From positions 1 through 64,000 of the forward strand of contig PAHY01000063.1 in NCBI GenBank assembly GCA_002705055.1: DNA of 64,000 bases. Direction: 5' to 3'. Origin of the DNA: Planctomycetota bacterium (GTDB lineage Bacteria > Planctomycetota > UBA1135). The position numbers and the translations under genes are program-made. The notes under the pieces are model-generated. The model was not told the DNA's origin, searched no databases, and saw nothing but the letters and a program-made list of their open reading frames with translations. Shown in pieces: positions 39,718-49,090 of the stretch (its first letter is position 1; each line of letters begins with the position of its first letter).

Positions 39718-39796
39718 GGCGAGTTCAGTCTGCCTTCGCTCCTGGGGCGCGGGTCGATGCCGAACAAGGGCGGGCTCTTTGGATTCCGGGAGAATT

Positions 39797-39802
39797 TATA
39801 CT
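39797..39802 (+). promoter_or_regulatory. -10 box TATACT of the 39834 operon
   Basis: TATACT overlaps the left end of the palindrome at 39799-39817, so a protein bound there would block it. The surrounding 40 bases are unusually AT-rich for this window. Confidence 0.45.
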
Positions 39803-39817
39803 TTGAAACGCAAAGTA
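39799..39817. promoter_or_regulatory. Operator-like palindrome, 7-bp arms, 5-base spacer
   Basis: TACTTTG (39799-39805) and CAAAGTA (39811-39817) are perfect inverted arms around AAACG. It lies 16 bases before the ATG at 39834 and overlaps the TATACT box. The downstream regulator gene (40493) is the obvious candidate to bind it, giving autoregulation. Confidence 0.55.
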
Positions 39818-39833
39818 CTTCGTAAGCTTGGAC

Positions 39834-40487
39834 ATGGACCAGGAACTGGAGCTCGTGCGCAAGGCGGCGTTTCGTCGGGCAGCCCTCGAAGACGGAGTGA
39901 TCGACATCCTCTGTGGCTTGTGTTTGCTCGGCTGGGGCCTCCTGATGGAGGCCGGACAGGGGGCTCTGGGCGGTGTGCTCTTCGCCACGGTCTACCCCAC
40001 CGGCATGGGCCTCCGAAAGCGGCTCATCGAGCCGCGCATCGGCCATGTCGCCCTTCCGGACACCACGGTGCGCGCCAAGAAGTTCCTGATGATCGGGCTC
40101 TTCACGCTCACGGCGGTGCTGGGTGTCGTCGCCTTCCTGCTGGCCAACCCCGGGCTGAACCCGGACGGCTCACGCAGCAGCGTGGCCGCCGACCGCATGG
40201 CGGACCTGGGCATCCTGGTGCTCGCGCTGCCGCTCGCCCTGGCTGCGACCTCGACCGGCGCGATCTTCGGCGCGGCGCGGGCGCATTTCTACGCAGTCTG
40301 GATCTTCACGGCCTTCCTGGTCGTGCACCTCACCGCGCCAGCCGACTCCTCCTGGGCTGAGCCGACCGTGCCGTTGCTCGTCAGCGGTCTCGCGCCGCTG
40401 CTCATCGGGCTGGGGCTGTACACGCGCTTCGTGCGCCGCCACCCGGTGGTGGAGCCGCCGGCCGAGTTCTACGACCATCCCGCCTGA
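39834..40487 (+). CDS. Conserved membrane protein, first gene of a regulator operon
   Basis: No named family was recognised. The 219-residue protein has a short charged N terminus (MDQELELVRKAAFRRA) and then about six membrane helices in pairs: IDILCGLCLLGWGLL, then FLMIGLFTLTAVLGVVAFLLA, then LGILVLALPLALAAT, and two near the C terminus. Such proteins often lie next to HTH_34-type regulators, and here a winged-helix gene follows 5 bases after its stop. An operator-like palindrome overlaps its promoter. ATG 39834 was preferred over a TTG at 39828. Confidence 0.6.
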   Translation: MDQELELVRKAAFRRAALEDGVIDILCGLCLLGWGLLMEAGQGALGGVLFATVYPTGMGLRKRLIEPRIGHVALPDTTVRAKKFLMIGLFTLTAVLGVVAFLLANPGLNPDGSRSSVAADRMADLGILVLALPLALAATSTGAIFGAARAHFYAVWIFTAFLVVHLTAPADSSWAEPTVPLLVSGLAPLLIGLGLYTRFVRRHPVVEPPAEFYDHPA

Positions 40488-40492
40488 GCTAA

Positions 40493-40768
40493 GTGGAACT
40501 CGACAAGCTCATCCACGCGCCGGCTCGGCTGGCGATCGTCCGGCAGCTGATGGCGGTCGACGAGGCCGACGCCACCTGGCTGCACCATCAGACCGGGCTC
40601 AGCTGGGGCAACCTGGCCACCCACGCGCGCAAGCTCGAGGACGCCGGCTACCTGAGCGTGAAGAAGGACTTCGTGGAGCGCAAACCGCGCACCGTGTTTC
40701 GACTGACGGCCGAGGGCCGCGCGGCGTATGAACAGTACCGCCGCACGATCCTCGAGCTGTTGGAATGA
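40493..40768 (+). CDS. Winged-helix transcriptional regulator (HTH_34/MarR-like)
   Basis: This is a 91-residue DNA-binding protein. LIHAPARLAIVRQLM is the typical first helix and ATWLHHQTGLSWGNLATHARKLEDAGYL the helix-turn-helix with recognition helix; VERKPRTVFRLTAEGRAAYEQYRR is the wing and last helix. It has no ligand domain. It probably represses its own operon by binding the palindrome at 39799-39817 (inference from position and spacing). It begins with GTG and its stop overlaps the start of the next gene (ATGA, 40765-40768). Confidence 0.85.
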   Translation: MELDKLIHAPARLAIVRQLMAVDEADATWLHHQTGLSWGNLATHARKLEDAGYLSVKKDFVERKPRTVFRLTAEGRAAYEQYRRTILELLE

Positions 40769-41151
40769 CTCGCATCCACGATTCCTACCTGCTGCGCGCC
40801 CTGGTTTCCGGGGCGGCGCTGGTGGGCGTGCTGCTGCTGGCGGACGGCCAGCCCGGCTGGCTGGATGCGCTGCTCGTCGCCGCGATCGTCGGCGTGCTTA
40901 CTTTCGAGCTGCGCGAACTCGCCCAGCGGCTGAGCGCCGCCGAGGGCGAGCGCGACGAACTCAGCCTGCCGCGCCTGGTGCTAATTTGGGCCGCGGCGCT
41001 GGTCCTGACCGTCTGGCTCGAACCCGCGCAGCAGGACACCTGGCGTCAGCCGCTCGGCATCGTCTTTCTCGTCCTCGCCATCCTGGCGACGCTGCGCCTC
41101 TTCCTGCGCGAACTCGCGGCCATGCGCGCGCTGGGCGAAGACGGACGCTGA
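40765..41151 (+). CDS. Small membrane protein of unknown function
   Basis: This 128-residue protein has about four predicted helices: LVSGAALVGVLLLAD, LDALLVAAIVGVLTF, then, after a short acidic loop (AAEGERDEL), LVLIWAAALVLTVWL and GIVFLVLAILATLRL. I do not recognise the family. Its start overlaps the stop of the regulator gene by 4 bases, so it belongs to the operon that starts at 39834 and may be part of the regulated membrane function. It ends 24 bases before hutU, which has its own promoter-like box. Confidence 0.6.
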   Translation: MTRIHDSYLLRALVSGAALVGVLLLADGQPGWLDALLVAAIVGVLTFELRELAQRLSAAEGERDELSLPRLVLIWAAALVLTVWLEPAQQDTWRQPLGIVFLVLAILATLRLFLRELAAMRALGEDGR

Positions 41152-41163
41152 GGGCCGCCGCCG

Positions 41164-41169
41164 TAGAAT
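41164..41169 (+). promoter_or_regulatory. -10-like box TAGAAT of hutU
   Basis: TAGAAT ends 6 bases before the hutU ATG (41176). The same hexamer stands in front of hutH (643), but no shared operator beyond it was seen. Confidence 0.5.
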
Positions 41170-41175
41170 GGAAGC

Positions 41176-42861
41176 ATGCCGGCGACCGAACGGAAGCTTC
41201 TGACGATCACCCCGGGTGCCCAGCACGCGCCGCGCGGCAGCGAGCTGAACTGCAAGGATTGGCACGCCGAGGCGGCGCTGCGCATGTTCCTCAACAACCT
41301 CGACGCCGAGGTCGCCGAGCGCCCGGAAGACCTGGTCGTCTACGGCGGCACCGGCAAGGCCGCGCGCAACTGGGAGGCCGCGCAGCAGATCGTGCATACG
41401 CTGCAGCGTCTGGAAACGGACGAGACCATGCTGGTGCAGTCTGGCAAGCCGGTCGCGGTCTTCCGCACCCGCCCGGGCGCGCCCAAGGTGCTGATCGCCA
41501 ACAGCAACCTGGTCGGCAAGTGGGCGACCTGGGAGCACTTCCGCGAGCTCGAGCGCAAAGGGCTGATGATGTACGGCCAGATGACGGCCGGCTCGTGGAT
41601 CTACATCGGCACACAGGGCATCCTGCAGGGCACCTACGAGACTTTCGCCGCCGCAGCGGCCAAGAGCTTCGGCGGCACGCTGAAGGGCACGCTCTCGGTG
41701 ACCGCGGGCTGCGGCGGCATGGGCGGCGCACAGCCGCTGGCCGTCACGATGAACGAGGGCACCTGCCTGATCGCCGACGTCGAGCAGGCGCGGCTCGATT
41801 TCCGGCTGCGCACCAAGTACCTCGACGAGGTGCAGCCTTCGATCGACGCGGCGATCGAGCGCGCGCTGCAGGCCAAGGAAGCGGGCGAGGCCGTTTCGAT
41901 TGGGGTCTGCTGCAACGCGACCGATCTGCTGCACGCGCTGATCGAGCGCGACATCACGCCGGAGCTGCTCACCGACCAGACCAGCGCGCACGACCCGCTG
42001 GGCGGCTACGTCCCCAACCGCATGAGCTTCGAGGGCGCGATGCAGCTGCGCGAGAGCGACCCCGAGCGCTACGAAGCCGAGAGCTTCCGCACGATGGGGG
42101 AGCACGTCCAGCTGATGCTCGAGCTGCAGAAGCGCGGCGCCGAGACCTTCGACTACGGCAACAACCTGCGCGGCTTCGCGCAGGAGCGCGCCGGGGTTGA
42201 GAACGCCTTCGACTTCCCGGGTTTCGTGCCGGCCTACATTCGCCCGCTGTTCTGCGAGGGCATGGGGCCCTTCCGCTGGGCGGCGCTGTCCGGGGACCCA
42301 GAGGACATCCGCAAGACCGACGAAGCGATCCTGCGGCTGTTCCCGCACAAGGAATCGCTGTGCCGCTGGATCAAGATGGCCGGCGAGCGCGTGGCATTCC
42401 AGGGCCTGCCCTCGCGCATCTGCTGGCTGGGCTACGGCGAGCGTCACCTCGCCGGGCTGGAGTTCAACCGCATGGTCCGCGACGGCGAGCTGAGCGCGCC
42501 GGTCGCGCTGGGTCGCGACCATCTGGATTGCGGTTCGGTGGCCAGCCCCAACCGCGAGACCGAAGCGATGAAGGACGGCACCGACGCCGTGGCCGACTGG
42601 CCGCTGCTCAACGCCATGCTGGCCGTCGCCGGCGGCGCGAGCTGGGTCAGCCTGCACCACGGTGGTGGAGTGGGGATCGGGTACAGCCAGCACTCGGGTC
42701 AGGTCATCTGCTGCGACGGCTCGGAAGAGACCGACGAACGCATCCGCGCTGTGCTGACGAATGACCCCGGCATGGGCGTCGTGCGCCACGTCGACGCCGG
42801 CTACGACGAAGCGCTGCAAGCCATGCGCGAACGCGGCGTGGACGTGCCGGGCGTGGAATGA
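41176..42861 (+). CDS. hutU: Urocanate hydratase
   Basis: Urocanase converts urocanate to imidazolone propionate, the second step of histidine degradation, using a tightly bound NAD+. The 561-residue protein has full family length and clear landmarks: [41 protein letters not shown], the NAD-binding [10 protein letters not shown], and [14 protein letters not shown] with the conserved cysteine. [15 protein letters not shown] and the Gly-rich [11 protein letters not shown] near the C terminus complete the set. An upstream TAGAAT box supports the ATG at 41176. The stop overlaps the next start (ATGA, 42858-42861), joining it to an unknown gene. hutI and the last-step enzyme are not in the window. 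Confidence 0.96.
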   Translation: MPATERKLLTITPGAQHAPRGSELNCKDWHAEAALRMFLNNLDAEVAERPEDLVVYGGTGKAARNWEAAQQIVHTLQRLETDETMLVQSGKPVAVFRTRPGAPKVLIANSNLVGKWATWEHFRELERKGLMMYGQMTAGSWIYIGTQGILQGTYETFAAAAAKSFGGTLKGTLSVTAGCGGMGGAQPLAVTMNEGTCLIADVEQARLDFRLRTKYLDEVQPSIDAAIERALQAKEAGEAVSIGVCCNATDLLHALIERDITPELLTDQTSAHDPLGGYVPNRMSFEGAMQLRESDPERYEAESFRTMGEHVQLMLELQKRGAETFDYGNNLRGFAQERAGVENAFDFPGFVPAYIRPLFCEGMGPFRWAALSGDPEDIRKTDEAILRLFPHKESLCRWIKMAGERVAFQGLPSRICWLGYGERHLAGLEFNRMVRDGELSAPVALGRDHLDCGSVASPNRETEAMKDGTDAVADWPLLNAMLAVAGGASWVSLHHGGGVGIGYSQHSGQVICCDGSEETDERIRAVLTNDPGMGVVRHVDAGYDEALQAMRERGVDVPGVE

Positions 42862-43292
42862 GCGAAGAGCGCGGCTCCGAGCGACTAATTCCGTGGCCGA
42901 CCGCGTTGACGGGGTTGGAGCATGTCTACGTGCATGAGCTCCTTGACGATGCTCAGGGCAACCTGAGAGTCCGGTTCTCACACAGTCGGTCAGAGCAAGA
43001 AGGGCTGATCGAAATCATCTGGCGTGTAGGTGATGTCGTCGCCTATGCGAACCGTGATGAGGGCTATCAGGTTGCGCTGCACAAGGCTGCCGGCGGACAC
43101 TCGATTCCGCAGCACACATTCATGGTCGAGAACTCCGGCTGGATCGCGTGGCTCTGGTCTCGCGAGCCCCACATGCAGGACGTCTTTCCGGACGCGGTGC
43201 ACTACGTGATCTTCACCCCGGATGATGTGGTCGAGGTGCTGGCGCAGGCGCCTCCTCAGTTCCTGGAGCTTCCGCCCGAAGATCAGGAGTAG
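42858..43292 (+). CDS. Unknown 144-residue protein coupled to hutU
   Basis: No family was recognised. It has no signal peptide or membrane helix and is acidic and rich in aromatic residues ([35 protein letters not shown]). Its base composition is visibly lower in GC than hutU, so it may be a later arrival. Its ATG overlaps the hutU stop by 4 bases. It may be translated from the same message without being functionally linked to histidine use. Confidence 0.55.
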   Translation: MSEERGSERLIPWPTALTGLEHVYVHELLDDAQGNLRVRFSHSRSEQEGLIEIIWRVGDVVAYANRDEGYQVALHKAAGGHSIPQHTFMVENSGWIAWLWSREPHMQDVFPDAVHYVIFTPDDVVEVLAQAPPQFLELPPEDQE

Positions 43293-43312
43293 AGCGACGC
43301 GGAGGTTTGGCC

Positions 43313-43318
43313 TAGATT
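43313..43318 (+). promoter_or_regulatory. -10-like box TAGATT of RND operon 2
   Basis: TAGATT ends 7 bases before the GTG at 43326, which supports this start over the TTG at 43317. Confidence 0.45.
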
Positions 43319-43325
43319 GCGTCTA

Positions 43326-44732
43326 GTGCCCAACCTTGTGCTCCCCCCGCGACGAGGCCTGCTCCTCGCTTCGGTGCTCGGTCTGAGCGCCGCGTGCTCG
43401 CGCGCGCGGGTCGAGGAGGACGAGTTGGTGCCGCCGGAGGTCGTCGCGATGCCGGCCGCCTTCTCGCCGGCGGGGGAGCGGGCGCTGCCCGATGCCTGGT
43501 GGCAGGAGTTCGGCGACCAGGAGCTGAACGCGCTGGTCGAACAGGCGATCGAGGGAAACTTCGATCTGGCCGTGGCTTGGCAGCGGCTGGACGCGGCGCG
43601 CGCGCTGATCGACCGCGAGGCCGCGGTGTTCACTCCTGAGCTGGACTTGGAGGCCGACTTCGAGTCGCGTCGCCCGGGCGGCGGCGACGGCGAGTCCTTC
43701 GGACTGGGCCTGGCCGCCTTCTACGAGGTGGACCTCTGGGGGCGCTTTGACTCGCTGGTCGCGGCGCAGCAGTACCGCGCCCGCGCCTCGCTGGCCGACT
43801 ACCGCGCCGGAGCGCTCTCGCTCTCGGCCGAAGTCACGCGCACCTGGTATCGCCTGCTGGAAGCGCGCGCCCAGCGCTCGCTGCTGACCGAGCAGATCGA
43901 GACCAACGAGAAGGTCCTGCAGCTGATCCAGGCGCGGGTCGGCATCGGGCAGGTGCGCGGGGTCGACATCCTGCGCCAGCGGCAGCTGATCGAATCGACG
44001 CGCGCGCGGCGCATCGACGCCGAGACGCGGGTCGAGGTGCTGGAGCATCTGCTGGCCGTGCTGCTCGGGCAGGCGCCGCAGGAGGGGATCGAGGTCGAAG
44101 CGGCCGAGCTGCCCACCCTGCCGCAGCTCCCGCCCCTGCCTGCGACCGGGATCCCCGCCGAGCTGGTGCGCCGCCGGCCCGACCTGGAAGCGGCCTACCT
44201 CGAGCTCCAGGCGGCCGACGCCGAAGTGGCGGCCGCGGTCAGCGCGCGCTACCCACGGCTCAGCCTCTCGGCTTCGCTGTCGACGACTGATCAGGGCGCG
44301 GACGAGATCTTTGAAGACTGGCTGCGCCGGCTGGCCGCCAACCTGGTGCTGCCGCTGATCGACGGCGAGCTCCGCGACGCCGAGATCTCCCGGAATCAGG
44401 CAATCGCCGGGCAGCGTCTGTACGAATACGGACAAGCGACTCTGCTCTCCTTCCAGGAGGTCGAAGACGCCCTCGTGCTCGAGCGCAAGCAGCGCGAGCG
44501 CATCGCCAGCCTGGAAGAGCAGCAGCGTCTGGCCGAACGGACCTACGATCAGTTGCGTTCCGAGTACTTCAACGGCCTGGCCGACTACATCGACGTGCTG
44601 ACGACGCTGACCGATCTGCAAGAGACGCGCCGCGACCTGGTGAGCGCGCGCCTGGCGCTAGTCGAAGCGCGCATCGCCCTGTACCGCGCCCTGGCCGGCG
44701 GCTTCCCCACCTTCCGCGAGCGAGAGTCATGA
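43326..44732 (+). CDS. RND outer-membrane channel lipoprotein (NodT/OprM-like), system 2
   Basis: This is a TolC-like trimeric channel subunit of about 468 residues. The signal LGLSAACSRAR carries the lipobox (Cys24). Two repeated outer-membrane efflux domains follow, each with long helices and conserved segments: WWQEFGDQELNALVEQA at the start of repeat 1, and LVRRRPDLEAAYLELQAADAEV at the start of repeat 2. The C-terminal LADYIDVLTTLTDLQETRRDLV is also typical. It is the first gene of a complete three-part operon; the adaptor start overlaps by 4 bases (ATGA, 44729-44732). Confidence 0.92.
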   Translation: MPNLVLPPRRGLLLASVLGLSAACSRARVEEDELVPPEVVAMPAAFSPAGERALPDAWWQEFGDQELNALVEQAIEGNFDLAVAWQRLDAARALIDREAAVFTPELDLEADFESRRPGGGDGESFGLGLAAFYEVDLWGRFDSLVAAQQYRARASLADYRAGALSLSAEVTRTWYRLLEARAQRSLLTEQIETNEKVLQLIQARVGIGQVRGVDILRQRQLIESTRARRIDAETRVEVLEHLLAVLLGQAPQEGIEVEAAELPTLPQLPPLPATGIPAELVRRRPDLEAAYLELQAADAEVAAAVSARYPRLSLSASLSTTDQGADEIFEDWLRRLAANLVLPLIDGELRDAEISRNQAIAGQRLYEYGQATLLSFQEVEDALVLERKQRERIASLEEQQRLAERTYDQLRSEYFNGLADYIDVLTTLTDLQETRRDLVSARLALVEARIALYRALAGGFPTFRERES

Positions 44733-45922
44733 GCGCCCGACTGACCGTTTTCGTTTGCTTCCTGATCCTCGCCTCGGCGGGCGGCGTCCTGGCCGCGATC
44801 TACCTGACCGAGCCGGAGGCGGAGCAGGTCACCGCGACCAAGAAGTCGGCGATGCTGGTCGAAGTGATCACCGCCGAGCGCGGTAGTTTCCGGCCAAAGA
44901 TCGAGGCGGTCGGCACGGTGCGCCCGGTGCGCGAGGTGCAGCTCAGCCCGCGGATCGCCGGTCAGGTGGTGGGGCGCGCGGCGGCCTTCGAGCCGGGCGG
45001 CTTCGTGCGGGTCGGCGAGGAGCTGGTCACGATCGATCCGGCGGACTTCGAGAACGTGCTGGCGCAGCGGCTGGCCGAGCTGCATCAGGCCGAGGCCGAT
45101 CTCTCAGTCGAGATGGGCCGGCAGAAGGTGGCCGAGAAGGACTACGCGCTGCTCGATCAGGAGCTGCCGGAAGAGCAGCGCGCGCTGGTGCTGCGGGCCC
45201 CGCAGCTGGCGACGGCGCGGGCGCAGGTCGAGGCGGCCGAGGCCGCGGTCGCGCAGGCCGAGCTGGATCTGCAGCGCACCAAGATCGTCGCTCCTTTTGA
45301 CGCGCTGATTCTCGAGCGGCACGTCGATCTGGGTTCGCAGCTTTCGCGCGGCGAGGCGGTGGGGCGGCTGGTCGGCCTCGACACCTATTGGGTAGTCGCG
45401 ACCGTGCCGCGGGCGCAGCTTCGCTGGCTGCAGATCCCCAGCGCACCGGGGCAGGCCGCGTCGCCGGCGACCGTGCGCGACGCCGCAGCCTGGCCCCCGG
45501 GCGTGCGCCGCGAGGCCCGCGTCGATCGCGTGATCGGCGAGCTCGATGCGGGGACCCGCCTGGCCCGTGTGCTGGTTGCAGTCGAGGATCCACTCGCCCA
45601 GAACTCGACCGATGCGGCCGCGCCGCGCCTGATGATCGGCGCCTTCGTCGAGGTCTCGATCGAAGGGCGTGAGGTGAGCAATGTGGTGCGGCTGGACCGG
45701 GCCTATCTGCGCAAGGAGGACACGGTCTGGGTCCACGAGGACGGCGTGCTGCGGGTGCGCCCGGTCGAGGTCGCCTTCCGCGACGCCCAGTACGTGTACC
45801 TGGAGGCGGGGCTGGAAGCTGGCGAAGAGGTGGTCATCACCGACCTCTCCACCTTCGTCGATGGCGCGGCGTTGCGCATTCGGAGCCGCGACGGGGAGCC
45901 GCTTGAGGAGAGCTCGCAGTGA
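44729..45922 (+). CDS. RND efflux periplasmic adaptor, system 2
   Basis: This membrane-fusion protein of normal length (397 residues) is anchored by an N-terminal helix ([19 protein letters not shown]). The lipoyl halves [19 protein letters not shown] and [20 protein letters not shown] flank a short coiled-coil hairpin (about 85-155). The barrel domain and membrane-proximal domain ([17 protein letters not shown]) follow. It joins the channel (upstream) and the pump (downstream, GTGA overlap at 45919-45922). All three genes are tightly coupled. Confidence 0.92.
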   Translation: MSARLTVFVCFLILASAGGVLAAIYLTEPEAEQVTATKKSAMLVEVITAERGSFRPKIEAVGTVRPVREVQLSPRIAGQVVGRAAAFEPGGFVRVGEELVTIDPADFENVLAQRLAELHQAEADLSVEMGRQKVAEKDYALLDQELPEEQRALVLRAPQLATARAQVEAAEAAVAQAELDLQRTKIVAPFDALILERHVDLGSQLSRGEAVGRLVGLDTYWVVATVPRAQLRWLQIPSAPGQAASPATVRDAAAWPPGVRREARVDRVIGELDAGTRLARVLVAVEDPLAQNSTDAAAPRLMIGAFVEVSIEGREVSNVVRLDRAYLRKEDTVWVHEDGVLRVRPVEVAFRDAQYVYLEAGLEAGEEVVITDLSTFVDGAALRIRSRDGEPLEESSQ

Positions 45923-48900
45923 GCGAGACGGGTTCGACTTCCCGCGGGCTGATCGCCTGGATGGCGCGCAATTCCATCGCCGCCAACCTGTTGATGTTCC
46001 TGCTGATCGGCGGCGGCATCTGGTCGGCGATCGGGGTGCAGAAGGAGGTCCTGCCCAACTTCCAGCTGGACGTGGTGCAGGTCAGCGTGCGCTACCCCGG
46101 CGCGGCGCCGACCGAGGTCGAGCAGGGCATCCTGCTGCCGGTCGAAGAGGCCGTGCGCGGGCTGCAGGGCATCAAGGAAGTCACCTCGACGGCGCGCGAG
46201 GGCTCGGGCAGCGTGTCGATCGAGCTGGTCGTCGGCGTGGACCGGATGAAGGTCTACCAGGACATCGACCAGGCGGTCAGTCGGATCCGAACCTTCCCCG
46301 ATGACATCGAGCAGCCCGAGGTCCGCCTGCAGTCGCAGCAGCGCGAGGTGCTGCTGGTCGAGCTGTACGGCGAGGTCGATCCGTGGACGCTGCGCATCCT
46401 CGGCGAACGGCTGCGGGACACGCTGCTGTCCCACCCCTCGATCACCCAGGTCGAGCTGCGGCGGGTGCCGGATTACGTCACGCACGTGGAGATCCCCGGG
46501 CAGACGCTGCGCGAGTACGGCCTGACTCTGCGCGAGGTCGCGCGGGTCATCGACGACTCGAGCCGCGATGTTCCCGCGGGTTCGGTCGAGACGACCGGCG
46601 GCGAGATTCTGCTGCGCCTGCAGGAACGCAAGCAATGGGCAGAGGAGTTCGCCAACATCGTCGTGCTGACTTCGGAAGAAGGCTCGACGGTCACGCTGGG
46701 CGATCTGGCGACGATCACCGACGGCTTCGAGGAGACGGGCTTCCAGGGCCTCTTTAACCAGACGCCATCCGTCGGCATTCAGGTCTTCCGCGTCGGCCAG
46801 GAGTCGCCGCTCGAGGTGGCGGCGGCGGTCGAGGAGACCATGCAGTCGGTCGAGGCCACGCTGCCGCCGGGCGTGCAGTGGCGTATCGACAACAACGCCG
46901 CGGAGGACTACGAGGAACGGCTCAGTCTGCTGCTCGAGAACGGCGGCTGGGCGGTGGTCATCGTGCTCGGCATCCTGGCGCTGTTCCTGGAAGTGCGGCT
47001 GGCCTTCTGGGTGATGATGGGGATGGTGATCTCCTTCATTGGCGGCATGGTCTTCCTGCCGGTGATCGGCGAGAGCATCAACATGATCTCGATGTTCGCC
47101 TTCCTGGTGGTGCTCGGGATCGTGGTCGATGATGCGGTCGTCGTGGGCGAGAACGTCTACGAGTACCGGCAGCGCGGGATGAGCCGCATGGACGCCGCGA
47201 TCCGCGGCACGCAGGACATCGCGCGGCCGGTGGTCTTCAGCATCCTGACTAACGTCATTGCCTTCGTGCCGCTGCTGTACCTCCCGGGCACGACGGGCAA
47301 GTTTTGGTGGCCCTTACCCGCGGTGGTGATCATCGTGCTGCTGGTCTCGCTGGCCGAGGCGCTGTTCATTCTGCCGGCGCACCTCGCGCATTCCGGCGAG
47401 AAGCAGCGGACGACGGTGGGGGCCTTCCTGCATCGGATGCAGCGCGGCTTCGCCCAGGGTTTCGAGCGCTTCGTGGACCGCTGGTTTGGCGCGGTGCTCA
47501 CTCGCTGTCTGCGCAACCGCTACGTCACGCTGACGGCCGGCATCGCGCTGCTGACCATCGTGAGCGGCTACGCGACCAGCAGCCATATGGGCATGATCAT
47601 GATGCCCGAGATGGCCGCCGATGAGATCGAAGCGGGCGTGCGCCTGCCGGTGGGCACGACTTCCCAGCAGGCGGCCAAGATCGCCGACGAGGTGACGCGG
47701 GCCACGCGGCGGATGTTTGATGAACACGATCTGGATCGGGTTGCCGAGGGCATCAAGACCAATGTGCGCGGGCAGAACTTTGTCGACGTCGAGATCGTGA
47801 TGCGTCCTCCCGACGAGCACGATATGTCGACCAGCGAGATCATCGCGCTCTGGCGGGACGAGATCGGCGACATCCCGGGCGTGCACCAGATCACCTTCGA
47901 GGCCGAGACCGGGCCGGGCAGCTGGCGCAAGGACATCAGCGTCGACCTGGGGCACGAGAACATCGAGACTCTCGAACTGGCGGCGCTGGATCTGGTGGCG
48001 CGCGCCGAGACCTATGCCTCCGCGCAGGATGTCAACGACAACTACAACCGCGGCAAGGAGCAGTTTGACCTGAAGCTGCGGCCCGAAGGGCGCCTGCTGG
48101 GGCTGACCGCGGAGGATGTCGGCCAGCAGGTGCGCGACGCTTTCTTCGGCGCGCTGGCCATGCGCCAGCTGCGCGGGACCAACGAAATCGAGGTGCGGGT
48201 CAAGCTGCCGCGGGTCGAGCGCGAGGATCTGCAGAACTTCGAGGAGCTGGTGATCTTCACGCCGGACGGCACCGAAGTGCCGCTGCTCGACGTGGCCGAG
48301 GTCGAGCGCACCGAGGCCTTCACCAGCATCAACCGGCGCAACGGGCGGCGGGTGATCAACGTCAACATGAACGTCGAGCCGAAGCGCGAGGTCGGCCGCG
48401 TGCTGGAGGCGATCAACACCAAGGAGCTACCCGAGCTGCGCGCGCTCTACCCGGGCCTGACCTGGACCTTTGAAGGGAGTCAGGCCGAGATGCGCGAGTC
48501 GACCTCGGCGCTGTGGAGCGGCTTCTCGGTGGCGATGGCGGTGATGTACTGCCTGCTGGCCATCGCCTTCGGCAGCTACCTCCAACCCTTGATCGTGATG
48601 ATCGCGATCCCTTTCGGCATCGTCGGCGCGGTGCTGGGGCACATGCTGCTGGGCTATGACATCTCGCTGGTGAGCGTGATGGGCCTGATCGCGCTATCGG
48701 GGGTGGTGGTGAACGACTCGCTGATCATGGTCGACTACGCCAACCGCCGCCGCGGTGAGCTGTCCGCCTTCGACGCGATTCGCCAGGCCGGCCTGCGACG
48801 TTTCCGGCCGATCCTGCTGACGACGCTGACGACCTTCGGCGGGCTGACGCCGATCATCTTCGAAACTTCGCGGCAAGCCTACACCCTGATCCCGATGGCC

Positions 48901-49026
48901 ATCTCGCTCGGCTTCGGCATCATCTTCGCGACGGCGATCATTCTGCTGCTGGTGCCCTGCCTGTACCTGGTGCTCGAGGATGTGAAGCGGAAGGGCGAGG
49001 AAGTCGCCGAGGCCGTGACCGGTTAG
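45919..49026 (+). CDS. RND efflux pump inner-membrane permease, system 2
   Basis: This is a 1035-residue twelve-helix RND pump. Helix IV has the full proton relay pair in [17 protein letters not shown] (Asp404, Asp405). The start [19 protein letters not shown] is typical of the AcrB/MexF-type group, and [11 protein letters not shown]-like [13 protein letters not shown] begins the second periplasmic loop. The C-terminal half repeats the membrane motif as [21 protein letters not shown]. It is coupled to the adaptor by a 4-base overlap. Substrates are unknown; the whole operon is probably a multidrug or envelope-lipid exporter. Confidence 0.94.
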   Translation: MSETGSTSRGLIAWMARNSIAANLLMFLLIGGGIWSAIGVQKEVLPNFQLDVVQVSVRYPGAAPTEVEQGILLPVEEAVRGLQGIKEVTSTAREGSGSVSIELVVGVDRMKVYQDIDQAVSRIRTFPDDIEQPEVRLQSQQREVLLVELYGEVDPWTLRILGERLRDTLLSHPSITQVELRRVPDYVTHVEIPGQTLREYGLTLREVARVIDDSSRDVPAGSVETTGGEILLRLQERKQWAEEFANIVVLTSEEGSTVTLGDLATITDGFEETGFQGLFNQTPSVGIQVFRVGQESPLEVAAAVEETMQSVEATLPPGVQWRIDNNAAEDYEERLSLLLENGGWAVVIVLGILALFLEVRLAFWVMMGMVISFIGGMVFLPVIGESINMISMFAFLVVLGIVVDDAVVVGENVYEYRQRGMSRMDAAIRGTQDIARPVVFSILTNVIAFVPLLYLPGTTGKFWWPLPAVVIIVLLVSLAEALFILPAHLAHSGEKQRTTVGAFLHRMQRGFAQGFERFVDRWFGAVLTRCLRNRYVTLTAGIALLTIVSGYATSSHMGMIMMPEMAADEIEAGVRLPVGTTSQQAAKIADEVTRATRRMFDEHDLDRVAEGIKTNVRGQNFVDVEIVMRPPDEHDMSTSEIIALWRDEIGDIPGVHQITFEAETGPGSWRKDISVDLGHENIETLELAALDLVARAETYASAQDVNDNYNRGKEQFDLKLRPEGRLLGLTAEDVGQQVRDAFFGALAMRQLRGTNEIEVRVKLPRVEREDLQNFEELVIFTPDGTEVPLLDVAEVERTEAFTSINRRNGRRVINVNMNVEPKREVGRVLEAINTKELPELRALYPGLTWTFEGSQAEMRESTSALWSGFSVAMAVMYCLLAIAFGSYLQPLIVMIAIPFGIVGAVLGHMLLGYDISLVSVMGLIALSGVVVNDSLIMVDYANRRRGELSAFDAIRQAGLRRFRPILLTTLTTFGGLTPIIFETSRQAYTLIPMAISLGFGIIFATAIILLLVPCLYLVLEDVKRKGEEVAEAVTG

Positions 49027-49078
49027 CAGCGCAGCAGCGCGCGGCGCGGCTTCGCTTCCCGCAGCTCCGGCGCAGATC

Positions 49079-49084
49079 TAGGCT
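49079..49084 (+). promoter_or_regulatory. -10-like box TAGGCT of the GH20 gene
   Basis: TAGGCT ends 6 bases before the ATG at 49091, fitting a leaderless start. Confidence 0.45.
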
Positions 49085-49090
49085 GGCGGC

